Of a stretch of DNA of 64,000 nucleotides, positions 53,825 to 64,000 are shown piece after piece. Every line of letters starts with the position of its first letter. Within the stretch, counting starts at the first letter, position 1. The DNA lies in assembly GCF_001042525.2 (NCBI RefSeq), contig NZ_CP011921.2, positions 1,674,001 through 1,738,000 on the forward strand. Direction: 5' to 3'. The DNA is from Francisella orientalis FNO12. GTDB taxonomy: Bacteria; Pseudomonadota; Gammaproteobacteria; Francisellales; Francisellaceae. Both the position numbers and the translations under genes were made by a program. The notes under the pieces were generated by a model. The model searched no databases. It was not told the DNA's origin and worked only from the letters and a program-made list of their open reading frames with translations.

Positions 53825-54859
53825 TTAAACACTGAATTCTCTTATTGCATCTACCATAATTCTAACATTATCAGAATTAATATCTGGGTAAATGCCATGA
53901 CCTAAATTAACAATGTAGTTATTTAGCTTATCAGACTGAATAAATTCGATGTTTTTCTTAACCGTGTTTCTAATACTATCAGATGTGCCATACAAAAATG
54001 CTGGATCAAAATTACCTTGCAGAACCTTACCCACACCTATTCTATGACGAGCTTGATCTAGAGTTACATTCCAATCCACACCAACACCATCACATGATTT
54101 ATCTTTCAATTCCTCAAAAAAGTTTGAACCTCCCTTTGTGAAGAAAACCACAGGAACATTAGATCTCTTCTTCACATTTTTAGCAATATATTCCAGATAC
54201 TTTAATGAGAATTCTTTATACTGTTCTAAAGGTAAAATTCCTCCCCAAGTATCGAAAATCATTAAAGAACTAGCACCAGCTTTGATTTGCTCAAGTAGAT
54301 AAATCACTGTTATGTCAGCTAACCTTTGAAGAAGTGCGTGCATCAATTGAGGATTTGCATACATCATTTTTCTTAGTTTACTGAATTGTTTTGAGCCAGA
54401 TCCTTCAACCATATATGCCGCGAGTGTCCATGGACTTCCAGTAAAGCCTATAAGGGGTACATTTATAGCAGCCTTCGTAGTTCTAACCGCATCATAAACA
54501 TACTCCAAATCGCCAACACTATCTTCTGCTGACTTTAACCTATTTAAATCCTTTTCTGACTCAATAGGATCAGAAAATACAGGGCCAACTCCCTTGATAA
54601 ATTTTAGATCCATACCCATTGCTTCAGGAATAGTTAAAATATCTGAAAATACAATTGCAGCATCAAGATCATATCTTTCTAGCGGATGCAGTGCTACCTC
54701 ACAACAAGCATCTGCATTGCGACACATATCCATAAAGTTCTCAAACTTTGATCTTAATGCGCGATATTCTGGTAAATATCTACCAGCTTGACGCATTATC
54801 CATATCGGTGGTTTTTCTAATTTCTCATGCTTAAAAGCATCCAAAAACAACTCTCTCAT
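53825..54859 (-). CDS. hemE: Uroporphyrinogen decarboxylase
   Basis: A 344-residue TIM-barrel enzyme of heme synthesis. The signature [17 protein letters not shown] holds the catalytic Arg pair, and a [11 protein letters not shown] loop and a Asp in [13 protein letters not shown] are seen. It converts uroporphyrinogen III to coproporphyrinogen III. It is 61 bases upstream of the tRNA-fMet gene, whose promoter sits between them. Confidence 0.96.
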   Translation of the reverse strand: MRELFLDAFKHEKLEKPPIWIMRQAGRYLPEYRALRSKFENFMDMCRNADACCEVALHPLERYDLDAAIVFSDILTIPEAMGMDLKFIKGVGPVFSDPIESEKDLNRLKSAEDSVGDLEYVYDAVRTTKAAINVPLIGFTGSPWTLAAYMVEGSGSKQFSKLRKMMYANPQLMHALLQRLADITVIYLLEQIKAGASSLMIFDTWGGILPLEQYKEFSLKYLEYIAKNVKKRSNVPVVFFTKGGSNFFEELKDKSCDGVGVDWNVTLDQARHRIGVGKVLQGNFDPAFLYGTSDSIRNTVKKNIEFIQSDKLNNYIVNLGHGIYPDINSDNVRIMVDAIREFSV

Positions 54860-54893
54860 ACTTAAAATGTACCTTTAAATTTATTGTGAAGGA

Positions 54894-56404
54894 CTATTTA
54901 AAAAACTTGTCCATTTTTCTGTAACCTATAGCTTCTTGGATTGCTAGTTTTTCAATTTTCTTGCATCCCCTTAAATCTGCTATTGTTCGAGCTACTTTGA
55001 GTATTTTATAGTACCCTCTGGCAGATAGTCCAAGCTTTTCTTATAGCTAATGTTAGCATTTTTTTACTTTCTTCATCAAGGTCACAAACCTCGTCTAACT
55101 CTTTACTTGTTAGCATTGAATTTATTTTACCTTGCCTAGTGATATGGATATTTCTCGCTTTTTTAACTCGCTCCCTAATTATGACTACTTTTTTCACCTC
55201 TTAATTCTTGATTTGTTAGATCCTCTTTTGCTAGCTCAAGAACCTCAACTTGTAAATCAATTCTGTCTAAAAGAGGTCCTGAAAGCTTACTTTGATACCT
55301 TTTAATTGATTGAATTGAATCTGAGCACTCTTTATACTGCGATCCTAAATACCCACACGGACAAGGATTCATAGCAGCTATCAATTGAAAGTTAGCTGGA
55401 TACTCTACCTGACACTTTGCTCTAGAAATATTTACAACTCCCGTCTCAAGAGGTTCTCTTAAAACTTCTAAAACCTTACGGTCAAACTCTAGTAACTCAT
55501 CAAGGAATAACACACCATTATGAGCTAAAGATATTTCACCAGGCATAGGGTTGCTACCACCTCCGACCAAAGAAACACCTGAAGAAGTATGGTGAGGATG
55601 ATGAAATGGTCTTTTATAAAAACTTTCCGCTATCCCTGATTCACCTTTAATTGAAGCAATCATCGCCGATGAAAGGGCTTCTTTTTTGTCTAATGGTGGC
55701 AAAATAGAGTTAAGCCTACTAGCAAGCATTGTCTTACCAGTTCCCGGTGGACTAACTAAAAGAATATTATGACCACCTGCCGCTGCAATCTCCAAAGCGC
55801 GTCTAGCCTGATACTGCCCTTTGACATCTTCTAAATCAGAATATAATCTTTCAAAATCAATTTCTTGCAATTGCTCTACCGGAGCTTTATCATCACCAGA
55901 TAAAAAATCTACAATTTCTTTTAGCGTTTCAAAAGAATATGCACAAACATCTTCAACTAAAGCAATCTCTTTTTCATTATGAACAGGTATCACAAGTTTT
56001 TTATCATTCGCAACATACTTAATAGCCATTGGTATCGCACTAGAAATTTTTCTTAGCTCTCCACCTAGAGACAACTCTCCAGCAAACTTAAAATCTTCAA
56101 CATTTCTAACAATGTTTATTTGGCCTGACGCATATAAAATACCTAGTGCTATAGGCAAATCAAATCTTCCACTACTCTTTTGTAGATTGGCAGGAGCAAG
56201 ATTAATTGTGATACGTTTATTTGGAAAATTAAATCCAGAATTTATGATAGCGCTTCTAACACTATCTTTACTTTCTTTAACAGCCGCCTCCGGCAAACCC
56301 ACTATTGATAAGCCAGGCAGACCATTTGACAATTGCACTTCTATAGAGACAAGCAGTGCTTCAATAACTAATTGAGCGCGACTTTTTAGAACTGCTAAAG
56401 ACAT
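54894..56404 (-). pseudogene. comM: comM (Mg-chelatase-like ATPase), broken by two frameshifts
   Basis: The N-terminal 400 residues are an intact ComM/Yif[27 protein letters not shown], Walker [40 protein letters not shown] and [12 protein letters not shown]. After LRGEKSSHN the frame shifts. The next part reads [21 protein letters not shown] and ends with a second shift near 55030, before ARGYYKILKVARTIADLRG, which finishes at 54894. The whole would be about 500 residues. ComM is a helicase for branch migration in natural transformation. Both shifts remove the C-terminal domain from the translated protein. Confidence 0.85.
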
Positions 56405-56405
56405 T

Positions 56406-56600
56406 TTATTCTTTCTCGGCTATTAATTTATCTAACTTAGCCTCGATCTGCTCTAATTTTTGACGTGTCTTCAAAAGAATTTTTTTCTGTATTTCAAACT
56501 CTTCTCTACCCACCACATCAAGTTTTTTTAAACTTTTATTAATAATATTATCTTTCGAGTTTTTGATTACATCATTAATTGGACCTAAAATTTCTTTCAT
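56406..56600 (-). CDS. ubiK: UbiK-like ubiquinone biosynthesis accessory factor
   Basis: A 64-residue protein of the UbiK/BMFP family, with a long C-terminal coiled coil ([29 protein letters not shown]), as expected for this trimeric membrane-associated factor. It is adjacent to the comM relic and to the complex I operon. In Enterobacteria UbiK assists UbiJ during ubiquinone synthesis; here that is inference from family. Confidence 0.82.
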   Translation of the reverse strand: MKEILGPINDVIKNSKDNIINKSLKKLDVVGREEFEIQKKILLKTRQKLEQIEAKLDKLIAEKE

Positions 56601-56632
56601 AGAAAAATAGTATTAAATTGTCTTTACATAAA

Positions 56633-56661
56633 AGTATAAAAGTTATAACAAGAATAGGCAA
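56633..56661 (-). promoter_or_regulatory. Candidate promoter of ubiK
   Basis: TTGCCT (56656-56661) and TATACT (56633-56638) on minus are spaced by exactly 17 bases, about 30 bases upstream of the ubiK ATG. It is in the gap downstream of nuoN. Confidence 0.35.
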
Positions 56662-56675
56662 TAAACTATTGAAAC

Positions 56676-58133
56676 TTAAATAACGTTAGTAACTTGAGTA
56701 AGAACCCCAAGAAGAAGCATTGGCATGATACCTAAGAATAAAAGAACTAAACCGTTAATACTTAGTGCTATAAGAGATGTCATTGGAGGCTTAACTGTCT
56801 CATTATTCTCTGGTTCATCAAAATACATAGTTCTAATAACTCTTACATAATAGAATGATGCAACAACAGCCATAAATAGCACAAAACATGCCAATACATA
56901 ACTGCCATCATTAATTAAGCCCATAATAACAAATAATTTTGCTATGAAACCACCAAATGGAGGAATCCCTGCCATAGAGAACAAAACTATCAGCAGTATA
57001 AATGCTAACCAAGAGTCTTTTGTATTGAAACCTTTTAGATTTTTAAGATCTTGAACTTCATAACCGCCAACAGAGATTGTAGTTAACACCCCAAACGCTG
57101 CTAGAGTAGTAAAAACATAAACTATTACATAGAAACTAGCAGCTGTTAAAGCATAGCCCTGTGGATTAAGTGTAGTAGCTAATAAAACAAAACCTATTTG
57201 CGATACTGTAGAATAACCCAAAAGTCTCTTAACGTTTGTTTGCGATAAAGCCACTAAACTACCAAAGAATATCGACAATATGCCTATAACTCTGAATAAG
57301 TATATCCAAGAATCTTTAAGCGATGGAAAGCCTACAAATAAAATATTAACAAGCATAGCAAATGCTGCTACTTTTGGAATAGTCGCAACAATATTGGCAA
57401 CAGCGTTTGGCGCACCCTGATAGACATCTGGCAACCACATATGAAATGGGAAAGCTCCTAGTTTGAATAAGAAGGTTGCTATCATCATAACTAAACATAC
57501 AAGTAATAACTGCTGTTCTAAGCCTGTGAAATTTCCTTGCGAAAGTGCAGTTGCAATATCTGTAATATCAAGTTGACCTGTCATACCATATACAAATGAC
57601 ATACCAAATAGCAATAAAGCTGAAGCAATAGCTCCTAGTACGAAATATTTAATAGCAGCTTCAAGGCCTGTACTAGAATCTCTATAGATTGCTATTAGTG
57701 CATACATAGGTAACGACAATAACTCTAAACCGATATAGATTGTAACTAAACTATGTGCAGCTGTAAGAACCATAGCACCTAACACACACAGCATCAAAAG
57801 TGTATAAAAATCACCGTCTGATATTTTTCTATCTTTTACATACTCTCTTGAATATAGTGCCACAAATACTGCTAATACAAGTATCACTAACTGTAGCGTA
57901 TAAGCAAAACCACTGAATACAACTTGCCCCTCAAAAACAGAGCTACTATTTTGGATTAAATATTCTTTGGCAAAAGTAGCAACAAGAGCAAGTAGTGTAA
58001 ATACTTGAAAGAATATGTAGTTAATATTCCTAATTTTACTGTGTAAAAAAAGTCCAGAAAACATTACAACTATCACACCTAGTGCTAATAGTATTTCTGG
58101 TAATATATAAAGAATTAATAAACTCATAATCAA
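56676..58133 (-). CDS. nuoN: NADH-quinone oxidoreductase subunit N
   Basis: A 485-residue antiporter-like subunit of complex I with about 14 helices. The conserved helix-7-8 residues are in KLGAFPFHMWLPDVYQGAP, with LELLSLPMYALIAI earlier and SMAGIPPFGGFIAKLFV later. It forms one of the proton channels. It is the final gene of the nuo operon, 9 bases after nuoM. Confidence 0.96.
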   Translation of the reverse strand: MIMSLLILYILPEILLALGVIVVMFSGLFLHSKIRNINYIFFQVFTLLALVATFAKEYLIQNSSSVFEGQVVFSGFAYTLQLVILVLAVFVALYSREYVKDRKISDGDFYTLLMLCVLGAMVLTAAHSLVTIYIGLELLSLPMYALIAIYRDSSTGLEAAIKYFVLGAIASALLLFGMSFVYGMTGQLDITDIATALSQGNFTGLEQQLLLVCLVMMIATFLFKLGAFPFHMWLPDVYQGAPNAVANIVATIPKVAAFAMLVNILFVGFPSLKDSWIYLFRVIGILSIFFGSLVALSQTNVKRLLGYSTVSQIGFVLLATTLNPQGYALTAASFYVIVYVFTTLAAFGVLTTISVGGYEVQDLKNLKGFNTKDSWLAFILLIVLFSMAGIPPFGGFIAKLFVIMGLINDGSYVLACFVLFMAVVASFYYVRVIRTMYFDEPENNETVKPPMTSLIALSINGLVLLFLGIMPMLLLGVLTQVTNVI

Positions 58134-58142
58134 AACACTACC

Positions 58143-59732
58143 CTACAGAGATAAACCAACAATATTAGCCGAAGCAGCTTCTGAAAGATGCAGTATCGGC
58201 TCTGGATAAAAACCAAACAATAAAGTTGGTACCGCTAACAATATAAATACAAACAGCTCCATCTTATTCAAATCAGTCAGGTTCGCTACTTGCGTAGATA
58301 CCACTTCTCCAAAAAACACTCTCTTATACATCCATAGAGTATAAATTGGCGCTATAACCAAAGTTAAACCCGCAATTAATGCTATTAATGGAGAGTACTG
58401 GAATACAGCCAATAAAATCATAAACTCACCGACAAAGCCACTAGTGCTAGGTAAACCTACATTAGCCATACAGAAAAGTAAGAAAAACATTGCAAATATT
58501 GGCATAGTTTTAGCTACACCTGAGAAATCTGATATTTCTCTTGTATGCATCCTTAAGTACAGATAGCCAATACCAATAAACATACCACCAGATGAGAATG
58601 CATGAGCAATCATCTGAAATACAGCACCCTGTAGTGCTAATTGAGCATTAGTTGTACCAAGCACAGGATCAGCACTCTTAAGTATGAATATAGAGAACAA
58701 ACCTAATGTAACAAGACCCATATGTGAAATTGATGAATATGCTATTAGTCTTTTAACATCAGTTTGTGCAACTGCAACCACACCAACATAGACAATAGCT
58801 ATCAAAGACATAATTATCAGTACATACTCTAATGACGCTGTAACTTTAGGTAGCATCGGTATCGCGAACCTTAAGAAACCATAAGCACCAAGTTTAAGCA
58901 TAAGCGCTGCAAGTATAACAGAACCTCCAGCTGGTGCCTCTGAGTGAGCATCTGGCAACCATGAATGGAATGGCCACATCGGAATTTTAACTGCAAAAGC
59001 TAAGAAGAAAGCACCAAATATTAACCATTGAGCAGTAAGTGTAAACTTAACAGAATCAGCCAAACCATTTGACTGAGCAGCCCGTGCGATAAAGTTTTGG
59101 ATTGAATATGTATCAGCACTTACTAATACATCAACTGGAGATGCTGCCACTCTTGTTTGAATATATAAAATCGCAGCTAGCAAGAACACCGAACCAAAGA
59201 AAGTATACATAAAATATTTAACAGCAGCATATGCTTTATTCTTACCACCCCAAATACCAATACCCAAACAAGTTGGTATCAGTAGCGCTTCCCAAAAAAC
59301 ATAGTAGAGTATAGAGTCTGTAGCACAGAAAACACCATTTGTTAGACCACATGTGATCAAAAATATTGCCATGTATTGTCTAACTTTTATTTTGATAGAG
59401 GTCCAAGCCGCTAGAACAATAACTAAAGTAGCAAAACTTGTTAAAACAATAAATAAAACTGAAAACCCATCAACACCTAGACCATAATAAATATCATGCA
59501 TGCCAAATACTTTGAACCATTTTGCTGATTCTTGGAACTGCATTGCAGAACTACTATAATCAAAAGATGCTACCAAAGGTATGCATAAAGCTAAAGTTAA
59601 ACAGCTAAATACCAAAGCTACCCAACGTGCAGCATCACCATGCAACTCTTTTGTTCTTGTCGCTAATACAACAAAGCCACCAACTATTGGAAGCCAAATT
59701 ATTAAACTTAATAAGTAATTACCTAAATTCAT
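58143..59732 (-). CDS. nuoM: NADH-quinone oxidoreductase subunit M
   Basis: A 529-residue antiporter-like complex I subunit. It has the family stretch FWEALLIPTCLGIGIWGGKNKAYAAVKYF, FAVKIPMWPFHSWLPDAHSEAP, SSISHMG and ANVGLPSTSGFVGEF. The length is normal. It is 20 bases after nuoL. Confidence 0.96.
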   Translation of the reverse strand: MNLGNYLLSLIIWLPIVGGFVVLATRTKELHGDAARWVALVFSCLTLALCIPLVASFDYSSSAMQFQESAKWFKVFGMHDIYYGLGVDGFSVLFIVLTSFATLVIVLAAWTSIKIKVRQYMAIFLITCGLTNGVFCATDSILYYVFWEALLIPTCLGIGIWGGKNKAYAAVKYFMYTFFGSVFLLAAILYIQTRVAASPVDVLVSADTYSIQNFIARAAQSNGLADSVKFTLTAQWLIFGAFFLAFAVKIPMWPFHSWLPDAHSEAPAGGSVILAALMLKLGAYGFLRFAIPMLPKVTASLEYVLIIMSLIAIVYVGVVAVAQTDVKRLIAYSSISHMGLVTLGLFSIFILKSADPVLGTTNAQLALQGAVFQMIAHAFSSGGMFIGIGYLYLRMHTREISDFSGVAKTMPIFAMFFLLFCMANVGLPSTSGFVGEFMILLAVFQYSPLIALIAGLTLVIAPIYTLWMYKRVFFGEVVSTQVANLTDLNKMELFVFILLAVPTLLFGFYPEPILHLSEAASANIVGLSL

Positions 59733-59752
59733 AATACTAGTTTACCCTCTAC

Positions 59753-61762
59753 CTATACTGATATTAGCAAAATCATAAATAACAACACACCGACCATCAT
59801 TACAAAAGCATAGTCAAATAGATACCCACGCTGAATTTTTCTAAAACTATCGCCGGTATGATAAATTAGACTAGATGTGCCATGTACAATCGTTTTATCT
59901 ATGATAAAGATATCTACTGCTTTCCATAGGAAAGTACTAATAGCCAAGAAGATATTAACAAATACAACATCATAAAGAGTATCAATAAAGTATTTCTTAA
60001 CTAAAATATGATAAACAATACCAAATCCAGACTTAGCATTTGCAAGGACTCTTGGTATAACTGGCAACCATATATACAAGATATAAGCCAAAACTAAAGC
60101 ACTAAAAGCTAACCAAAATGGTACTGTTGATATTGAATGTTTTATAAATGCTATAGAACTAGCAGTAGCAGGTTCACTAGCAAGATGCGCTGTGACCGAT
60201 TCTCCACCTAGTCCCGCCTGAACATATGAAGTTATAGTATCACCAAATAAACCATGACTTTGCGATAAAATACTTGTGAAGAAATATTCTCCAACAAATA
60301 CTGAAGGTATAGCCAGCAATACTAATGGAATTAATATACTAAACGGCGACTCTTTGATATGAGACTTTTCTTCTTCTGACATTCTTTCTTTACCGTGGAA
60401 TACCAAGAAAAACATTCTAAAGATATAAAAAGATGTCACAAATGCACATGCCAATACCATATAGTATGCAAACTGGTGACCATATACAGTCGTAGACTGC
60501 GCTGCTTCAATAATCAAATCTTTTGAAAAGAAGCCTGCGAATGGAGGTAATGCTGCAAGTGCCCAAGCACCTATAAGCATACACAAACATGTAACAGGCA
60601 TATACTTTCTCAAACCACCCATTCTACGAATATCTTGCTCGTGATGCATCGCAACTATTACAGAACCAGCCGCCAAGAATAACAATGCTTTAAACATAGC
60701 ATGCGTCATCAGATGGAACATCCCAATAGAAAATGCTCCAGCACCTTGAGCTACCATCATATACCCAAGCTGAGAAAGGGTACAATATGCAATTACTCTT
60801 TTTATGTCTGTCTGCACTATCGCAATTAAACCCATAAACAAACATGTAATCGCACCAATAATAAGTACAAAACTTAGTACTGCAGGTGATAGTACAAACA
60901 TTGGAGAAAGTCTAGCAACCATAAATACGCCAGCTGTAACCATTGTAGCAGCATGGATTAGTGCCGAAATAGGTGTCGGACCTTCCATCGATCCTTCTAG
61001 CCATGAGTGTAAAGGAAACTGTGCAGATTTACCCATCGCACCAATAAATAATAGCGAACACATCAGTGTAACAGGGCTAAAGCTCATACCTAAGAAGTGA
61101 ATAGTTTGAGTATTATCAATATTTGATAAAGCTGCAAACACCGCTGTATAGTCAACAGATCCAGTGTATAAAATAACTGCCCCAATACCTAGCAAAAAGC
61201 CTAAATCACCAATTCTATTTACAATGAATGCTCTCAAGCTAGCAACGTTAGCTTTATCTCTATTAAAATAAAATCCAATTAGTAGGTATGAAAATAAACC
61301 AACGCCTTCCCATCCAAAAAATAGTAATAAGAAGTTATTACCCATAACTAGGCATAGTATTGCAAAGGTAAATCCTGAAATATATGCAAAAAATCTTGCA
61401 TAGCCTTCTTCACCTTTCATGTAACCAATAGAGTAAACATGCACTAATGTCGATACAAAAGTTACTATCAACATCATGTATACAGTTATTTTATTTACAG
61501 TAAAACCAACATCAAATGTAAACTTATCTGAAATCGGAGCCCACTGGTAGTAACTAACAGAATAAACTTCTGATCCAGCAAAAACACCATAGGCTAAAAT
61601 TACACTAAGGACAAAAGAAAGGCCACATAAAGAAATTGTAAAAAAGTTAACGCCTGCATTCTTTACAGACTTACCGCCAAATCCAGCAATCAGAGCACCA
61701 AGCAATGGTGATAACACTATGACTGCTATTAATACAGCTGCTACTTGAGTATTTATTATCAT
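59753..61762 (-). CDS. nuoL: NADH-quinone oxidoreductase subunit L
   Basis: A 669-residue distal antiporter-like subunit. FGWEGVGLFSYLLIGF, GAMGKSAQFPLHSWLEGSMEGPTPISALIHAATMVTAGV and ALPPFAGFFSKD are intact. The long C-terminal lateral helix that couples the antiporter-like subunits is expected in the last 150 residues. It is 9 bases after nuoK. Confidence 0.97.
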   Translation of the reverse strand: MIINTQVAAVLIAVIVLSPLLGALIAGFGGKSVKNAGVNFFTISLCGLSFVLSVILAYGVFAGSEVYSVSYYQWAPISDKFTFDVGFTVNKITVYMMLIVTFVSTLVHVYSIGYMKGEEGYARFFAYISGFTFAILCLVMGNNFLLLFFGWEGVGLFSYLLIGFYFNRDKANVASLRAFIVNRIGDLGFLLGIGAVILYTGSVDYTAVFAALSNIDNTQTIHFLGMSFSPVTLMCSLLFIGAMGKSAQFPLHSWLEGSMEGPTPISALIHAATMVTAGVFMVARLSPMFVLSPAVLSFVLIIGAITCLFMGLIAIVQTDIKRVIAYCTLSQLGYMMVAQGAGAFSIGMFHLMTHAMFKALLFLAAGSVIVAMHHEQDIRRMGGLRKYMPVTCLCMLIGAWALAALPPFAGFFSKDLIIEAAQSTTVYGHQFAYYMVLACAFVTSFYIFRMFFLVFHGKERMSEEEKSHIKESPFSILIPLVLLAIPSVFVGEYFFTSILSQSHGLFGDTITSYVQAGLGGESVTAHLASEPATASSIAFIKHSISTVPFWLAFSALVLAYILYIWLPVIPRVLANAKSGFGIVYHILVKKYFIDTLYDVVFVNIFLAISTFLWKAVDIFIIDKTIVHGTSSLIYHTGDSFRKIQRGYLFDYAFVMMVGVLLFMILLISV

Positions 61763-61771
61763 AGCTTGCTC

Positions 61772-62089
61772 TTAACCTCTTAGTGTATTGAGTTTACTTA
61801 AATCAATAGTTTTACGTTTTCTAAATATTGCAACAACAATAGCTAAACCAATTGCTGTTTCTGCTGCTGCCACAGCCATTATAAAGAAAACAAAAACGCC
61901 GCCCATCGCTTGATGGTGCATATTAGCAAATATCAGAAAATTAGTGTTAACTGCTAGAAGCATCAATTCTATCGACATTAAAAGTATAAGAATATTTCTT
62001 CTGTTTATAATTACGCCTGCAACACTTATTACAAATAGCAATGTACTAAAAATTAAACCATTCGTAACTGAAACTGAAATACTATTCAT
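61772..62089 (-). CDS. nuoK: NADH-quinone oxidoreductase subunit K
   Basis: A 105-residue three-helix subunit. The coupling Glu residues are seen in [16 protein letters not shown] and [17 protein letters not shown]. It overlaps nuoJ by 8 bases. Confidence 0.96.
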   Translation of the reverse strand: MNSISVSVTNGLIFSTLLFVISVAGVIINRRNILILLMSIELMLLAVNTNFLIFANMHHQAMGGVFVFFIMAVAAAETAIGLAIVVAIFRKRKTIDLSKLNTLRG

Positions 62090-62687
62090 CTCTAGCGCCC
62101 TCTCTATTACTTGATATCTTAACCATAGTTAGACGATCTTTTGCTCTAACTTTGACCTGTTGTGCAGGATTTACAGACTTGTTACCTTTACGTTTAGATC
62201 TTAATGTTAGTGTAATTGCCGCTGCCATTGCTGCTAATAAAATAAAATCAACTAATTCAAACACATATAGATTACTATTATCAAACATTGTTAGACCTAT
62301 AACTTTAAGTCCACCAACACCTCCCTGCATAGAGTCTCCTGCGAATACTTTAGTAGCAGCATAGCTAATCACAGTAGCAAATATTGCACAAACTATAATA
62401 GCCGCAAAAGCATAGAAAAATCTTCCGACTCTACCTTGTTTCTCAACATGTAGATCCAGCATGAATACTACGAACAAAAACATTACTAAAACTGCACCAA
62501 CATATACAACTATAAGCAACAATGCTAAGTATACTTGTTGAAAAATTATCCACACAGCTGCTGTAAATACAAATGTAAAAATCATTGCTATTACAGAGTT
62601 TACTGGATTATTTGCCAAAACTAGCACTAAAGCAGAAATAATAGCCAGTGATGCAAATATGTAAAATAAAATATCTGTTACTACCAT
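62082..62687 (-). CDS. nuoJ: NADH-quinone oxidoreductase subunit J
   Basis: A 201-residue membrane subunit with five helices. The conserved [11 protein letters not shown] and [22 protein letters not shown] stretches, with the pi-bulge helix, are present. The C-terminus has a Lys/Arg-rich tail. It starts 4 bases after nuoI. Confidence 0.95.
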   Translation of the reverse strand: MVVTDILFYIFASLAIISALVLVLANNPVNSVIAMIFTFVFTAAVWIIFQQVYLALLLIVVYVGAVLVMFLFVVFMLDLHVEKQGRVGRFFYAFAAIIVCAIFATVISYAATKVFAGDSMQGGVGGLKVIGLTMFDNSNLYVFELVDFILLAAMAAAITLTLRSKRKGNKSVNPAQQVKVRAKDRLTMVKISSNREGARDE

Positions 62688-62691
62688 TTCT

Positions 62692-63180
62692 CTACCTAAA
62701 ATCCTTATCTTGTAATCTATCTGCTGCTATCTGTGCCTCGTATTTATCACCAATAGCTAAAAGCTTAGCTTTTGTCATAATATTTTCACCACGCTCTTCA
62801 AAGTGATACTCAAGAATATTGGTCTCAACAATAGAATCTACTGGACAAGACTCTTCACAATAACCACAAAAAATACACTTAAATAAATCAATTTCATAAC
62901 TAGATGTTCTACGTGACCCATCTTCTCTTTCAGTAGAGTTAATTGTGATTGCTAATGCTGGACATACAACTTCACATAGCTTACAAGCAATACATCTTTC
63001 TTCACCGTTCTCATAACGTCTTAAGGCATGTAACCCTCTAAATCTATTAGATATCGGAGTTTTCTCATCAGGATATTGCACAGTAACCTTACGTGTAAAA
63101 AAGTGCTTACCTGTTACCTTCATCCCTTTTAGAAGTTCCCAAAGTAGAAAGGTTTTGAAAAAACTTGTTATATTTCTCAT
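62692..63180 (-). CDS. nuoI: NADH-quinone oxidoreductase subunit I
   Basis: A 162-residue ferredoxin-like subunit with two [4Fe-4S] motifs, [12 protein letters not shown] and [12 protein letters not shown]. It forms the N6a and N6b clusters on the electron path toward quinone. It starts 13 bases after nuoH. Confidence 0.97.
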   Translation of the reverse strand: MRNITSFFKTFLLWELLKGMKVTGKHFFTRKVTVQYPDEKTPISNRFRGLHALRRYENGEERCIACKLCEVVCPALAITINSTEREDGSRRTSSYEIDLFKCIFCGYCEESCPVDSIVETNILEYHFEERGENIMTKAKLLAIGDKYEAQIAADRLQDKDFR

Positions 63181-63193
63181 AATATCATCCTTT

Positions 63194-64000
63194 TTACCAC
63201 CAAGGTCCTACACCAAACCTAACCATACAAGCCACTACTACAACCCAAACAAATGTTAAAGGTATAAATATTTTCCAACCTAGACGCATGATTTGATCAT
63301 ATCTATATCTAGGGAATGTCGCACGCACCCACAAGAACATAAACATAAATATACCAGTTTTAGTAAACAACCATACAACTCCAGGCACAAAGCTAAATAC
63401 CGCTTCTAAAGGAGTAGCCTCGAATGGAGAACACCAGCCTCCTAGAAACATGATAGAGGTTAAGATACTGATCAAAATCATATTTGCATACTCTGCTAAG
63501 AAGAAAAGTGCAAATCTAGATCCTGTATACTCAATATGATGACCAGCAATAATTTCTGACTCACCTTCAACCACATCAAAAGGTGCTCTATTAGTCTCAG
63601 CAATACCTGCGATGAAGTATACTACGAATAATGGGAACAAAGGTATAAAGTACCAATGCCACAAACCTCCAGTTTGAGATTCAATAATCCCAGTTATTCC
63701 CATAGATCCTGCTGCAATTACAACACCAACGATTGCAAATCCCATAGCTAATTCATAAGATACAACCTGCGCACCTGCTCTAAGAGCACCAAACAAAGAA
63801 TATTTACTATTAGATGCCCATCCTGCTATTACAATCCCATACACTGAGAAAGATGTCATTGCTAATATATATAGAAGCCCCAAATTCATATCTGACAATA
63901 CTACACCTTTTGAAAAAGGAATAACTGCCCAAGCAGCATAAGCAGGAGCAAATGCTAATATCGGAGCTATGAAAAACAAATACCTATTTGAATTTGTTGG
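63194..64000 (-). CDS. nuoH: NADH-quinone oxidoreductase subunit H, 5' end beyond window
   Basis: The frame is open to the right window edge and reads [24 protein letters not shown] there, so the first 60 or so residues are outside. Family motifs are [35 protein letters not shown] and the C-terminal [22 protein letters not shown]. NuoH forms the quinone-binding chamber with NuoB and NuoD, which are expected beyond the edge. Confidence 0.97.
   Translation of the reverse strand, partial: PTNSNRYLFFIAPILAFAPAYAAWAVIPFSKGVVLSDMNLGLLYILAMTSFSVYGIVIAGWASNSKYSLFGALRAGAQVVSYELAMGFAIVGVVIAAGSMGITGIIESQTGGLWHWYFIPLFPLFVVYFIAGIAETNRAPFDVVEGESEIIAGHHIEYTGSRFALFFLAEYANMILISILTSIMFLGGWCSPFEATPLEAVFSFVPGVVWLFTKTGIFMFMFLWVRATFPRYRYDQIMRLGWKIFIPLTFVWVVVVACMVRFGVGPWW

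Overview
This AT-rich window looks like a chromosomal segment of a Francisella, most likely F. tularensis or another host-restricted lineage of the genus. The evidence is an orphan QseC-type sensor kinase, tandem MFS transporters resembling the Francisella Pht/Fpt family, gltA divergent from a continuous sdhCDAB-sucAB run, and a gene order that agrees with my recollection of F. tularensis. No database search was possible. Heavy pseudogenisation outside the core metabolic operons fits an intracellular pathogen or endosymbiont; I cannot decide between F. tularensis and a tick-associated relative.

Layout. 1-3.1 kb (minus): a DUF523-DUF1722 protein cut by the window edge, then a decayed pair, an ATP-grasp ligase and an N-formylglutamate amidohydrolase-like enzyme. 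3.2-5.5 kb: sensor kinase qseC and an SDR epimerase, tail to tail. 5.7-10.6 kb: a decay zone with a cytochrome bd-type (CioA-like) oxidase subunit carrying two stops, an intact CioB/CydB-like subunit, broken DUF3429 and FAD-oxidoreductase genes and a broken pilT. 10.7-17.6 kb: aconitase, Dyp-type peroxidase, GtrA-like protein, HemW, a PepSY protein and a broken LysR regulator.

17.65-28.3 kb (all minus): sdhC-sdhD-sdhA-sdhB-sucA-sucB-apt-glmM-tpiA-secG-tRNA-Leu(GAG), a long run in which the TCA-cycle genes lead. gltA is divergent from it, followed by an AmpG-like transporter, sodB and grxD. 32.7-35.6 kb: remnant of a large secreted protein with two GH18-like domains and three chitin-binding modules. 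35.7-42.7 kb: the complete F1Fo ATP synthase operon (atpI-B-E-F-H-A-G-D-C), ending in a terminator.

42.8-53.8 kb: an MFS transporter on plus, then on minus the translation operon rimP-nusA-infB-rbfA-hisS followed by a second MFS paralogue, zapE and rluC. The initiator tRNA gene lies just upstream of rimP, with its own strong promoter and a terminator. 53.8-56.6 kb: hemE, a frameshifted comM and ubiK. 56.7-64 kb: the end of the complex I operon (nuoH to nuoN), nuoH cut by the window edge.

Together the intact genes form an aerobic energy core: citrate synthase, aconitase, 2-oxoglutarate dehydrogenase, succinate dehydrogenase, complex I and ATP synthase, with ubiquinone accessory and heme-related genes nearby. 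The broken genes are the peripheral functions: alternative oxidase, pilus retraction, competence, chitin use, a LysR regulator and a peptide-ligase-like pair. I found no insertion sequence, CRISPR array, prophage or rRNA. The least ordinary features are homopolymer tracts in acnA (11 A) and in the zapE P-loop (9 G), the degenerate double-GH18 relic, and the relic ATP-grasp/amidohydrolase pair.
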